Shown here: piece by piece, positions 1 through 8,868 of the stretch
How positions within the stretch are numbered: position 1 is the first letter of the stretch
How the letters are laid out: each line of letters opens with the position of its first letter
Assembly (NCBI GenBank): GCA_963663735.2
Contig: CAXXHN010000001.1
Coordinates: 1,550,001-1,614,000, forward strand
Length of the DNA stretch: 64,000 nucleotides
Source of the DNA: G963663735 sp963663735
Lineage (GTDB): Bacteria > Acidobacteriota > UBA6911 > RPQK01 > JAPXNP01
Direction of reading: 5' to 3'
Notes under the pieces: model-generated
Databases searched by the model: none
What the model was told of the DNA's origin: nothing
Seen by the model: only the letters and a program-made list of their open reading frames with translations
Program-made: the position numbers and the translations under genes

Positions 1-1
1 G

Positions 2-847
2 GCTGATTACCTGGAATCCAGATCCAACTGGGAGAAACAGGTTAAGGCTTCGACTGTTTCAGGAATGTCCATGCCGGATATTCCTCTCCAGCCGGTTCAC
101 CCCCTGGACAGCCACCAGCAACCCACCGGGCTTTATAACGCCATGGTAGCCCCCTTGATCCCTTTCAGTATCCGCGGTGCTATCTGGTACCAGGGCGAGG
201 GGAACAGGTTCGATCGGCTTGGATATGAAAGTAAAATGCAGGCCCTGATTAAAGGGTGGCGCACTGAGTGGAACCAGGGAGATTTTTCATTTTACCTGGT
301 CCAGCTTGCCCCATTTAATTATGAAAATACAGACCAGGTTGGATTCACTGTCCCGGAAGCCTATTACCTCCCCGAGGTATGGGTGGCCCAGTTAAAAACA
401 CTCAAGGTCCCCAATACCGGAATGGCTGTCACAACTGATATTACTGAACTGTATGACATACATCCGACTAACAAGCAGGCTGTTGGAAAACGGCTCGCCC
501 TCTGGGCCCTGGCCAACGATTACGGCCGGAAGAGCCTGGTATATTCTGGGCCTCTATATAAAGGCATGAAGCAAGACGGATCCCGTATCCTGGTTTCATT
601 TGACCATACCGGGAGCGGACTTGAATCCAATGATGGAGAGCCCCTGAACTGGTTTGAGATTGCCGGATCTGACGGTGTGTTCACGAAGGCTGAAGCAGTA
701 GTAGAGGGAGACCAGGTGGCAGTTTCCAGCCCCGAAGTCGCCAATCCTGCTGCTGTGCGTTTTGCCTGGCATGAACTCGCGGTACCCAACCTGGTAAACA
801 AGGAGGGTCTGCCTGCCTCACCATTTAATTCAGAAATGCTTCCCTAG
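2..847 (+). CDS. Sialate O-acetylesterase-like protein (SASA/SGNH family), 3' part only
   Basis: The frame is open from base 2, so the N-terminus lies outside the window; the ATG at base 65 is internal. The visible part has the family signature IWYQGEGN (about residues 60-67) followed by the DxxH region TDITELYDIHP, which supplies the catalytic Asp/His of SGNH esterases. The nucleophilic Ser block is in the missing part. The family removes O-acetyl groups from sugars such as sialic acid or plant/algal polysaccharide side chains. The GH78-like gene 136 bp downstream on the same strand suggests that it deacetylates the same glycan before hydrolysis (inference). The substrate cannot be read from the sequence. 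Confidence 0.85.
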   Translation, partial: ADYLESRSNWEKQVKASTVSGMSMPDIPLQPVHPLDSHQQPTGLYNAMVAPLIPFSIRGAIWYQGEGNRFDRLGYESKMQALIKGWRTEWNQGDFSFYLVQLAPFNYENTDQVGFTVPEAYYLPEVWVAQLKTLKVPNTGMAVTTDITELYDIHPTNKQAVGKRLALWALANDYGRKSLVYSGPLYKGMKQDGSRILVSFDHTGSGLESNDGEPLNWFEIAGSDGVFTKAEAVVEGDQVAVSSPEVANPAAVRFAWHELAVPNLVNKEGLPASPFNSEMLP

Positions 848-983
848 ACCGCATTTCTTAAGAGCTGGCTGAAGCAGCCTGACCTTTTGAAGTCTGGTGC
901 AGCCCTGGTCTTTTCCGGGGTGCCGGAATTTTTCCCCGGCACCCCGGAGCACTCCACGTTTTTTCAGTGAAGGAAAATGAACT

Positions 984-3401
984 ATGAAAAAAGGCCTGAT
1001 CGGTGTTTTGTCCTCCCTTGTCCTGCTGGCCTCCATGGGATGCGGTTTTGTCAGAATCGGGAAGAATCCTGAATTTTTCCTCAGAGCAAAACCTGTCTGG
1101 GCCGAAGGCCGGGATACTGAAATGAATGTCACCATGATGTTCAGTGCTGAATTTGACGATCCGGGGAAGGAGACATGGCTGAGGCTGGCAGCTTCCACCA
1201 TCTACCGGGCCCGGCTGAATGATGATTTCCTGGCATGCGGACCGGCCCGCGGGCCGCATGGGTTTTACAGGGTGGATGAGATTGACCTTACCGGTTTGCT
1301 GGCTGACACAGGAAATGTCCTGACCATTGAAGTAGCCGGATACAACTGCAACAGCTATTATCTACTGGACCAGCCCTCGTTCCTCCAGGCTGAAGTCTCA
1401 TCCGGAGGAAAGGTGCTGGCCGCGACCGGGCTGGATGATTTCCCGTTTAAAGGATTCATCTTTGAGAACAGGATACAGAAGGTAGAGAAGTTCAGTTTCC
1501 AGAGAGTTTTTACTGAGGCTTACAGGTATGATCAGCCAGGGGCTGAACTCACTCCAGCTGTTTTAATTGTCTCACCGGAGAAACAGCTGCTTTCCAGGGG
1601 AGTCCGGTATCCCTCCTATACTAAGCTGGAGCCGGTACAGCTGGCAGCTGGAGGAAGGTTTGAAAAGATAAAAACAATTCATCCGATAATCAGGGACCGG
1701 GCCCTGACAGACATTGGTCCGGAGCTGAAGGGATTTCCCGAAAATGAACTTGAAATCTGCCCTATGGTCAGCCTGCAGAATTTTAATTCAGTCCTGAATA
1801 AAGAAACACCTTCGGACCGGAGCAGCGATTTTTCCGTTCAGCTGGAGGAACTGGATTGGCAGATGTTTGATTTTGGGCGTAATGTCACCGGTTTTGTCGG
1901 GGCTGAAATCAGGTGTGACGCCCCCGCGGAAATAAGCTTGATGTTTGGCGAGGTGCTGACGGAACAGGGAGATATTGATGCCTTGAAACAGGGCCAGATC
2001 AGGGTACTTACCTGGATGCTGGGTCCGGGAGTTTACCAGGTGGAGGCGATTGAACCTTACACCATGAGATTCTTGAAGGCGGCCAGTTTCAAGGGTTCAG
2101 CCGAGGTGAAGAATGTTTACCTGAGGGAATTCGCTCACCCGGAGCTTGACGGGACAGCGGGATTTAAAGCAGCTGATGAAAGGCTGAACAGGATTTTTTC
2201 AGCCGGGGTAGAGACTTTCCGGCAGAATTCCCTGGATGTTTTTATGGACTGCCCCTCCCGGGAACGGGCCGGCTGGTTATGTGACAGTTTTTTCACCTCC
2301 AGGGTTGAATATGACCTGACCGGAGATACCCTGATTGAAGACGCGTTTTTCAATAATTACCTGCTCCCGCCCAGCTTTAGAAATCTGCCTGAAGGCATGG
2401 TTCCCATGTGTTACCCTGCTGACCATTACAATGGGAATTTTATTCCCAACTGGGCGCTGTGGTTTATTGCCCAGCTGGAAGAGTACGCGGGAAGGACCGG
2501 AGACAGAGAGATTATTGAAAGACTGGAACCTAGGGTAATGGGGATCCTCAAATACCTTGAGCCCTTTGAGAACCAGGACGGCTTGCTGGAGAGCCTCGAC
2601 GGATGGGTGTTCGTGGAGTGGTCCAGGGCCAATGACTGGGTACAGGATGTAAATTATCCTTCCAACATGCAGTACGCGGCAGCACTCGCAACCGTTGCGC
2701 GGCTGTACGATTACCCTGAACTGGCGGAAAAAGCAGAAAAAATCAGGGAAGTGATAAGGCAGCAGTCATTCAACGGGGAGTTCTTTGTGGACAATGCCCT
2801 ACGGCAGGAAAACGGTTCCCTGGAGGTGACCGGAAACCAGAGCGAAGTAAACCAGTATTTTGCCTTCTACTTTGGCATTGCCGATGCTGTTTCCTATCCG
2901 GACCTTTGGAGAAAGCTGGTTGATGAATTCGGCCCGGAGCGGGTTGAGAAGGGACTCTACCCTGAAGTGGCCCCGGCTAATTCCTTCATTGGAAACATGC
3001 TGAGAATGGAGTTGTTGTCTGATAAGGGAAAAAGCAGCCAGATTATGGAGGAATCGGTGGAGTACCTGCTGTATATGGCGGAAAGGACCGGAACACTCTG
3101 GGAAAATGATCATGCCAATGCCAGCACTGATCATGGGTTTGCTTCCCATGCCTGCCATACCCTGCTGCGGGATGTCCTGGGTCTTTACCGGGTTGACCGG
3201 AGATCAAGACTGGCGGTTATTCGCTTTGGAGATATACCGTTGGAATCCTGTGAAGGGTTTGTGCCTACTCCTGGTGGTGAAGTCCGGTTGGCTTGGGAGA
3301 AGGAGCAGGGAGTACTCACATATAAACTGTCGGTCCCGGACGGCTACAAAACAGAGGTGATAAACAATTCCGGATTGGAACTGCGGGAGTTTAAGGAGTG
3401 A
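984..3401 (+). CDS. GH78-like alpha-L-rhamnosidase, predicted lipoprotein
   Basis: The product has 805 aa. The N-terminus is a signal peptide with a lipobox-like ending (ASMGC, Cys20), so it is probably lipid-anchored. An N-terminal beta-sandwich region is followed by a six-hairpin (alpha/alpha)6 catalytic domain from about residue 390. The motif DCPSRERAGWLCDS (residues 420-435) matches the GH78 DCPxRxERxGWxGD signature that carries acidic active-site residues. WVFVEWS and the late TDHGFASHA motif also fit six-hairpin glycosidases. GH78 enzymes release terminal alpha-L-rhamnose from glycans. The GH78 family is well supported; rhamnose specificity is inferred. An AAGGAAA box precedes the ATG. 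Confidence 0.82.
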   Translation: MKKGLIGVLSSLVLLASMGCGFVRIGKNPEFFLRAKPVWAEGRDTEMNVTMMFSAEFDDPGKETWLRLAASTIYRARLNDDFLACGPARGPHGFYRVDEIDLTGLLADTGNVLTIEVAGYNCNSYYLLDQPSFLQAEVSSGGKVLAATGLDDFPFKGFIFENRIQKVEKFSFQRVFTEAYRYDQPGAELTPAVLIVSPEKQLLSRGVRYPSYTKLEPVQLAAGGRFEKIKTIHPIIRDRALTDIGPELKGFPENELEICPMVSLQNFNSVLNKETPSDRSSDFSVQLEELDWQMFDFGRNVTGFVGAEIRCDAPAEISLMFGEVLTEQGDIDALKQGQIRVLTWMLGPGVYQVEAIEPYTMRFLKAASFKGSAEVKNVYLREFAHPELDGTAGFKAADERLNRIFSAGVETFRQNSLDVFMDCPSRERAGWLCDSFFTSRVEYDLTGDTLIEDAFFNNYLLPPSFRNLPEGMVPMCYPADHYNGNFIPNWALWFIAQLEEYAGRTGDREIIERLEPRVMGILKYLEPFENQDGLLESLDGWVFVEWSRANDWVQDVNYPSNMQYAAALATVARLYDYPELAEKAEKIREVIRQQSFNGEFFVDNALRQENGSLEVTGNQSEVNQYFAFYFGIADAVSYPDLWRKLVDEFGPERVEKGLYPEVAPANSFIGNMLRMELLSDKGKSSQIMEESVEYLLYMAERTGTLWENDHANASTDHGFASHACHTLLRDVLGLYRVDRRSRLAVIRFGDIPLESCEGFVPTPGGEVRLAWEKEQGVLTYKLSVPDGYKTEVINNSGLELREFKE

Positions 3402-3408
3402 AAATTAA

Positions 3409-3612
3409 TGCAAAGTTCAAGGTTCAAGTTTTTTGTCGTCGAAATTGATTCTTGAAAAAAATACCGGAATTGAGAAGTGAAGCTCGAATGTCGAATCTAG
3501 AACGGCGGACTCGAAACCATAAAATTGGAAGTTTATAACCACGTTCCGCCCTCGGTCCGGTCACCTTGAACCTTGAACTGTGATCGGCACGCCGATCTTG
3601 AACCTTGAACTA
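3409..3612. repeat. Intergenic repeat block: three copies of a CTTGAACCTTGAACT word plus a hairpin
   Basis: The word CTTGAACCTTGAACT occurs at 3564-3579 and 3598-3612, and its reverse complement at about 3412-3426. Between the two direct copies lies a perfect 7-bp inverted repeat, GATCGGC-AC-GCCGATC (3582-3597). The block also holds the word GAATGTCGAA near 3487, and a diverged copy of that neighbourhood appears inverted at 9990-10013. No coding signal was seen. It looks like a small mobile or palindromic intergenic repeat; its identity is unknown. Confidence 0.6.
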
Positions 3613-3613
3613 A

Positions 3614-3636
3614 TTGCGGGCCCATTGGGCCCGCAA
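3614..3636 (-). terminator. Perfect 10-bp hairpin after the amidohydrolase operon
   Basis: TTGCGGGCCC and GGGCCCGCAA form a perfect 10-bp stem with a 3-base loop, 7 bases past the stop of the leftward amidohydrolase gene. The position suits a transcription terminator, but the T-tract after the stem is weak. Confidence 0.5.
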
Positions 3637-3643
3637 CTGTCAG

Positions 3644-4888
3644 TCAATTGTTTATTTCCAGGTACCGGTCTCTCAGGAGTTCCTGCCTGCTCCGCAGGGA
3701 GACTTCTTTTCCCCTTATGAACAGCTTGACTACCTTGCTGCTGATCTGGAGCGGGTCCCCGTCCCACACGGCGATGTTGGCTACTTTCCCCTCCTCAATG
3801 GATCCGTAATCCTTGTCTATGCCGAGCATGCGGGCCGCTGATAATGTCAATGCCTGCACTCCTGTGTCATAAGGCAGTCCATAGGTCACGCTCATTGAAA
3901 CCGCATCCGGCATCTGGCGGGCGTTGTGGGCTGTACAGCTGGCAAAGGCCAGGGGAATACCGGCTTTATGAATTACACCGGCCATACTGTAATTATGGTC
4001 ATAGGCCTGGTTTTCAAGAGGATTGGAAAAGGTGTTGGTTATCAGCACCGGATAACCGCTCTCTTTGATCATGTTTATCTGCCGGCTCCAGCCGCTGCCC
4101 GGGATCAGGACCATTTTCAGCGAAAACTCCTTGCCCAGGTTGATGGCATTCCTGATATCCTGGTTTTCCTCACAGAAGGCAAACACTGAGAGTTCTCCCT
4201 TGAGTACCCTGGCCAGAACCTGATCCTTGAGGCTGAGTTCATCAGTGTCCTTTTCCTTTCCTTCAGCCTTGTCCAGTTTATTCTGGATATCAAAAAACGT
4301 CTGGCGGATAAAAGCCATAATGCCGGGACGGGTGGAAGGGTATTTGCCTCTTTCCATGGCATTGAAATTCAGTACGATTGCCGTACCGTCAGCTATCAGC
4401 ATCTGATCAAGCCTGCGCCCATCCAGATCAATGATCGCAGTCAATCCGTTGATGGGAGCGGCACTTCCCTGCATTACCTGGGTGGTAGTAATCCCGTTAT
4501 TCCTGGTAACTCCGATTACGGAAGACTCCGGATTAATTCCATCAGCGGCCCTGAGGTGAGCTGTATTCGTTGAGGTTTTTTCATTGGCATCATTGGTAAC
4601 CGCTACAGCTCCGATTTCGCTGAGACCTATGATGCTGAGAGCATCAATCCTGCCGGGCCAGACGGTTTTGCCGGCGGCTTCAATCACTGTGTATCCTTCC
4701 GGGATTCCGATTTCTTTTCCAACTTTTTCTATCCGCCCGTCTTTTACCAGGATAGTTCCGTTTTCAATAACCTCTCCGGTCCCTGTAACTATCTTGCCCC
4801 CGGTAATGGCTGCCTGCTGGGCTGAAAGGAAAACACAGCAGAAAAATACAATGGGGATAAATATCGATATTTTAAATTTGTTCATCAT
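3644..4888 (-). CDS. Secreted amidohydrolase-like protein lacking the HxH metal motif
   Basis: The product has 414 aa from the ATG at 4888, which has an AAGGGA box upstream; a GTG at 4903 gives a longer form that overlaps the upstream stop. A hydrophobic signal peptide ends near SAQQA. The fold is that of the imidazolonepropionase/amidohydrolase superfamily: an N-terminal beta-sandwich half-domain (GGKIVTGTGEVIENGTILVKDGRIEKVG), a barrel, and the C-terminal AARMLGIDKDYGSIEEGKVANIAVWDGDP motif. At the place where its neighbour reads PGIIDSHSH this protein reads WPGRIDALS, so both His of the HxH motif are gone. It may be non-catalytic, or use other ligands (AHNARQ near residue 320). It is probably co-transcribed with the upstream paralogue. 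Confidence 0.8.
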   Translation of the reverse strand: MMNKFKISIFIPIVFFCCVFLSAQQAAITGGKIVTGTGEVIENGTILVKDGRIEKVGKEIGIPEGYTVIEAAGKTVWPGRIDALSIIGLSEIGAVAVTNDANEKTSTNTAHLRAADGINPESSVIGVTRNNGITTTQVMQGSAAPINGLTAIIDLDGRRLDQMLIADGTAIVLNFNAMERGKYPSTRPGIMAFIRQTFFDIQNKLDKAEGKEKDTDELSLKDQVLARVLKGELSVFAFCEENQDIRNAINLGKEFSLKMVLIPGSGWSRQINMIKESGYPVLITNTFSNPLENQAYDHNYSMAGVIHKAGIPLAFASCTAHNARQMPDAVSMSVTYGLPYDTGVQALTLSAARMLGIDKDYGSIEEGKVANIAVWDGDPLQISSKVVKLFIRGKEVSLRSRQELLRDRYLEINN

Positions 4889-4899
4889 AAGTATTCCCT

Positions 4900-6156
4900 T
4901 CACCTGAGAGCCATTGTGTCGGCTGAATTGATATCGAAGTAGGTTTTTCCTTCAATCAATGTCATGACGCATTTACTGAAGCTGTCCAGGGGATGCCGGT
5001 CAAAGATGGCGATATCTGCGTCTTTACCCGTTTCAAGTGATCCAGTCCGGCCATCAATCTCCAGGATTTTTGCCGGATTGATTGTGATCAGCTTCAAGGC
5101 TTCCTCTTCGCTCAAGCCGTTGTATTTGATCATCTTGGCTGCTTCCCGGTTGAGCCTCCTGATGTGATCTTCACTGTCGCTGCAGATATCCACAACAATT
5201 CCTTCGTCCAGCATCATCTTGACGGCATATGGAATGGCGTCATAAGCCTCATCCTTATAACCCCACCAGTCGGTATGGGTTTGCACCCCGACACCTGCTT
5301 CTGCAATCCGGTCCCTGACCTTGTAGGCTCCGAAGGAATGGCTAATGACCACATAAGGGACCTTGAATTCCTTGATGATATCCAGGAAAACCGCGATTTC
5401 ATTGTGCACGTAGTTATGGCAGTCAATTCCGTATTCCCCGGAAAGGGTTTTGGCGATGGTCTCCAGTTGCAGATCACGCCGAGGCGGGGAAGTTTCTTCT
5501 CCTGCCTCCTTTTTCTTTTCGTAGTTATCCCATTTTTTTTGATAAGCCTGGGCATCCAGGAAGCTCTGGCGCAGGGTGGCAAAAATTCCGGGCCGGGTAG
5601 AAGGCTGTTTCCCCCTGGACCCGTAAACCCGCTTGGGATTTTCTCCCAGAGCCATTTTCAGCTGCTGGCGTACCCCGGGGATCCGCATTTCCTCCAGAGA
5701 TGTACGGTATTTCAATTTGACAGTTGTATTCAGGCCGCCGATAACATTGGCTGAACCATGCATCAGCTTGGCCGCTGTTACCCCGCCGGCCAGGGCCTGG
5801 TAAATCTGGTAATCATGGGCATCGATTGCGTCTGCCATGTCTACCTGTGAAGTAACGGGATCTGTTGCTTCATTGACGTCCCCGTTTAAGGCAAGATGGC
5901 TATGGCTGTCAATGATTCCGGGCATGATGTATTTGCCTTCGGTATTAATCACCTCGGCACCTGGTGGAATCGTTAACGTTTCACCGATAGAGGCGATTTT
6001 TCCGTCCTTGATCAGGATTGATCCGTTTTCTATAACGCCGTTGGTGACTGTCAGGATAGTCCCTCCCTGGAGAACAAGATCCCCGGCAAAAACTGCCGGG
6101 CTCACGATCAGAAGCAGCGGCAGGGCGAAAATAATTCTGCTGATTTTTGTATTCAT
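4900..6156 (-). CDS. Secreted metal-dependent amidohydrolase
   Basis: The product has 418 aa from the ATG at 6156, chosen because AAAGGAGC sits just upstream; a start at 6192 would add 12 residues ahead of the signal peptide. A clear signal peptide (LLLIVSPAVFAG) indicates periplasmic location. The metal-binding motif IDSHSH is intact, as are later His residues (CHNYVH, VISHS) and a catalytic-type Asp in DICSDSEDH. The C-terminal motif NPAKILEIDGRTGSLETGKDADIAIFD closes the beta-sandwich. Members hydrolyse cyclic amides or peptide-like bonds; the substrate is unknown. It lies 11 bp upstream of its HxH-less paralogue, so the pair probably forms an operon and possibly a heteromer. Confidence 0.85.
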   Translation of the reverse strand: MNTKISRIIFALPLLLIVSPAVFAGDLVLQGGTILTVTNGVIENGSILIKDGKIASIGETLTIPPGAEVINTEGKYIMPGIIDSHSHLALNGDVNEATDPVTSQVDMADAIDAHDYQIYQALAGGVTAAKLMHGSANVIGGLNTTVKLKYRTSLEEMRIPGVRQQLKMALGENPKRVYGSRGKQPSTRPGIFATLRQSFLDAQAYQKKWDNYEKKKEAGEETSPPRRDLQLETIAKTLSGEYGIDCHNYVHNEIAVFLDIIKEFKVPYVVISHSFGAYKVRDRIAEAGVGVQTHTDWWGYKDEAYDAIPYAVKMMLDEGIVVDICSDSEDHIRRLNREAAKMIKYNGLSEEEALKLITINPAKILEIDGRTGSLETGKDADIAIFDRHPLDSFSKCVMTLIEGKTYFDINSADTMALR

Positions 6157-6367
6157 ATATGGGGCTCCTTTTTTATTTTTAATTCTATACATATCAGGAA
6201 TATTAATAAACAGCGCAGTCCTCCAGTTAACCGGGGAGCCAGGAATTTTCTAAAACAATCAAGGAGTATTTATGTGACATTTTGAATTCAAAAATTGTTA
6301 TTGTAGGAGTTAACAGCCGGGGCTGTATCAAAGCCCCGGTTTGAAAAAAAATGAAAGGATGATAACC

Positions 6368-7534
6368 ATGAAGAATGATGACCAGGTTTATTTCAGGCTG
6401 CGGAAACACTTGGACAGGCAGGCGGTTGGATTTCCCGCTACTTCTTCAGGGGCTGAAATTCGAATCCTTAAACACATTTTTACTCCCCGCGAAGCTGAGA
6501 TAGCAACATGTTTAAGCTTCAGGTTCGAGAAGCTGGAAACCCTGTTTAAAAAGGCGTCCGGTATGGTCAGTTCGCGGGAAGAGCTGGAACAGCATCTTGA
6601 GTCTATCCTGGAAAAGGGAGGTATAGAAGCCAGGACAATTGAAGGTGAAAGGGCTTACTGCAATTCTCCGCTTATCGTAGGCATGTATGAAATGCAGCTG
6701 GACCGGCTAACCCCGGAATTTATCAGGGATTTCAGGGAATACACTTCAGATCTGCAGTTCGGACTGGATTTTCTCGGCACTGAACTCCCCCAGATGAGGA
6801 CTATCCCGGTATCCCGGAGCATCCAGGCCCGGCATAATGTAAGCACCTATGACGAGGTGACCTCCCTGGTCCAGGAGTCTGAAGGTCCTTTTGTCATCAT
6901 GCACTGCATTTGCCGGGAAAAAAGATCTCTTGAAGGTCATCAATGCCAGGTGACACAGAGAACAGAAACCTGCCTTGGGATGGGCGTGGTTGCCCAGACA
7001 ATCCTGGAGTCTAACCGGGGCAGGGAGATCAGCCGGGAAGAAGCCCTTGATATCCTGCGCAAAAACGAAAAGGATGGACTGGTGCTGCAGCCTTCCAATA
7101 CAGAAAAGGCTGAGTTTATCTGTTCCTGCTGCGGGTGTTGCTGTGGAATGCTGAGTATCCAGAAGTATCTGCCCAGGCCCATGGAATTCTGGGCATCGAA
7201 TTATTACGCGACCGTGAACCAGGACCTGTGTGACGGCTGCGGTACCTGCCGGTCCCGCTGCCAGGTTAACGCGGTGAAGGTAGCGGCAAAATCAGAAGGG
7301 GCTGCCGTGGACCTGGACCGCTGTCTGGGATGCGGTTTGTGTGTTACATCCTGCCTGAAACAGGCGATCACCCTGGTAAAGAAACCGGTGGAAGTCAGGC
7401 CGCCGAAAACCAGGGAAGAGCTGTATGAAATTCTTTTCAATAAAAGAAAAGGCAGGTTGGGAAAAATGAAACTGGCTGGCAGACTGATTATGGATTCCTT
7501 CCGTGCCAGAGACTACAGGCTGTTACGAAAATAA
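6368..7534 (+). CDS. 4Fe-4S ferredoxin-type protein with extra Cys clusters
   Basis: The product has 388 aa from the ATG at 6368, which has an AAAGGA box at good spacing; the in-frame ATG at 6341 has none. The C-terminal third contains two classical 4Fe-4S motifs, CDGCGTCRSRC and CLGCGLCVTSC, each completed by a downstream Cys or Pro-type turn. Upstream are further Cys-rich stretches, CICREKRS...C near residue 180 and CSCCGCCCG near residue 255, which suggest additional metal sites. The N-terminal 120 residues look helical and DNA-binding- or regulator-like (REELEQHLESILEKGG). It is cytoplasmic, with no signal peptide. It is likely an electron-transfer or redox-sensing protein; no partner oxidoreductase is adjacent. 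Confidence 0.75.
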   Translation: MKNDDQVYFRLRKHLDRQAVGFPATSSGAEIRILKHIFTPREAEIATCLSFRFEKLETLFKKASGMVSSREELEQHLESILEKGGIEARTIEGERAYCNSPLIVGMYEMQLDRLTPEFIRDFREYTSDLQFGLDFLGTELPQMRTIPVSRSIQARHNVSTYDEVTSLVQESEGPFVIMHCICREKRSLEGHQCQVTQRTETCLGMGVVAQTILESNRGREISREEALDILRKNEKDGLVLQPSNTEKAEFICSCCGCCCGMLSIQKYLPRPMEFWASNYYATVNQDLCDGCGTCRSRCQVNAVKVAAKSEGAAVDLDRCLGCGLCVTSCLKQAITLVKKPVEVRPPKTREELYEILFNKRKGRLGKMKLAGRLIMDSFRARDYRLLRK

Positions 7535-7543
7535 TTGAATTTG

Positions 7544-7563
7544 TTACACGTGGATTAGTGTAA
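7544..7563. promoter_or_regulatory. Inverted repeat TTACAC-N8-GTGTAA upstream of the glycosidase-like lipoproteins
   Basis: Perfect 6-bp arms are separated by 8 bases, centred 44 bp before the ATG at 7598. Size and position suit a dimeric repressor or activator site, but no regulator in the window can be tied to it. Confidence 0.3.
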
Positions 7564-7597
7564 GCCTGGGAAAAGGGGATTTATCAGTTGGTGAAAT

Positions 7598-8740
7598 ATG
7601 GGATTGTATATGAATAATGCTTTTCGAAAATGGTTGTTGGTTCTTTTTGTCACTTTTCCGGGGGGATTTCTGTCCTGTACCTCTCCCGATGCCCCGATCC
7701 AGGAGGGAGGGGGTGTTTTACCTGTTGAAATCCTGGGTGTTTACGGGGGAATACCCGGAGATGAGTTAAAGGACGAAAACATGACACTGGCTGGTTTCGG
7801 GGTAACCGGGATTTTCCTTAATTCAAGGAGCATTACGGTTGAGACGGTTGAAACCGTTCATTCCCAGGGTGCCGGCATTTTTGCTGAGTTCAATACCTTG
7901 CACCAGGCGGAATATCTGGGAACTCACCCTGATGCCGCGCCTGTGGGAAGGGATGGGAAGGTCAGTCCTTCCGCCTCCGGATGGCAGGGCATCTGCCCTA
8001 CTCATCCCGGTTACAGGATGGAAAGGATGGAGGAGTTCAGGCAGCTGTTAAGCAGTTTTCCACTTGACGGAGTGTGGCTGGATTATCACCAGAGCCATGC
8101 CAACTGGGAGCTGGCAGATCCTGTAATCCCGGACACATGTTTTTGTGACAGGTGCCTGAACCGGTTTTCTTCCGCGACCGGAATCAAGCTGCCCCATGGC
8201 CCAGCCGAGGACATTTCAGCTTATATCCTGGATGAGCATGGAGATGCGTGGATAAGCTGGAGAAACGGTATCTATACTGACTGGATCAGGGAATTCCGGG
8301 AGGTACTGGATGAGGTGAGCCCTCAAACCCTGCTCGGCTGCTACCATTGCCCCTGGACAGATCAGGAGTTTGACGGGGCCCTGGTGAAAAAGCTGGGCAT
8401 CGACTTAAAATCCCAGGCAGAATATATAGATGTATTCAGTCCTCTTCTTTATCACGCCTACCTCGGCCATGCCGGTGACCTGGGCTGGATTTCATCTCAC
8501 GTCAGCTGGCTGGGCAGTTACCTGGGAGTAGAAGGGAAAGCGGGGGAAAAAGTCAGGATCTGGCCGATTGTCCAGCTGGCTGATCTGGGAGGAGATGTCC
8601 CAGTCTCAGAGGTTGCCGGAGTGCTGGATGCGGGATTGAGTTTTCCTTCTTCCGGTATCATGGTTTTTTCCTGGGGAAGGATCAAGGACCATCCTGGCAA
8701 GGTTCAGGAAATGACCAGGTTTTTCCTGGAGGCAGAATAA
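7598..8740 (+). CDS. Glycosidase-like (TIM-barrel) lipoprotein, copy 1
   Basis: The product has 380 aa; an alternative ATG at 7610 would shorten it by 4 residues. A signal peptide with lipobox FLSC predicts an outer- or inner-membrane lipoprotein. The body resembles the putative GHL10/family-10-like glycoside hydrolases: repeated beta/alpha units, the motif DGVWLDYHQSHANWE with acidic and His residues at a strand end (about 150-165), a CFCDRCLNRF Cys pair, and AEYIDVFSPLLYHAYLGH near the C-terminus. It is a close paralogue of the next gene (most positions identical by eye). Given the GH78 and acetylesterase nearby it probably acts on a surface polysaccharide (inference). The exact family is not certain. 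Confidence 0.7.
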   Translation: MGLYMNNAFRKWLLVLFVTFPGGFLSCTSPDAPIQEGGGVLPVEILGVYGGIPGDELKDENMTLAGFGVTGIFLNSRSITVETVETVHSQGAGIFAEFNTLHQAEYLGTHPDAAPVGRDGKVSPSASGWQGICPTHPGYRMERMEEFRQLLSSFPLDGVWLDYHQSHANWELADPVIPDTCFCDRCLNRFSSATGIKLPHGPAEDISAYILDEHGDAWISWRNGIYTDWIREFREVLDEVSPQTLLGCYHCPWTDQEFDGALVKKLGIDLKSQAEYIDVFSPLLYHAYLGHAGDLGWISSHVSWLGSYLGVEGKAGEKVRIWPIVQLADLGGDVPVSEVAGVLDAGLSFPSSGIMVFSWGRIKDHPGKVQEMTRFFLEAE

Positions 8741-8868
8741 TCTGATTGATGATTCCCTGAGTCCGACGCAGACGGGGCAGGAGGCTCCAGCCAGGTTATA
8801 GGGGCAGGATGCTGGGTTTCCTCATGATTCGGGCAGATTGTTGACTTTGCATCTGATAAACTTTTCTC

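Noticed and set aside
3644..6192. Amidohydrolase pair as a broken single gene
   Set aside because: Each has its own signal peptide, start and complete domain layout; they are two paralogues.
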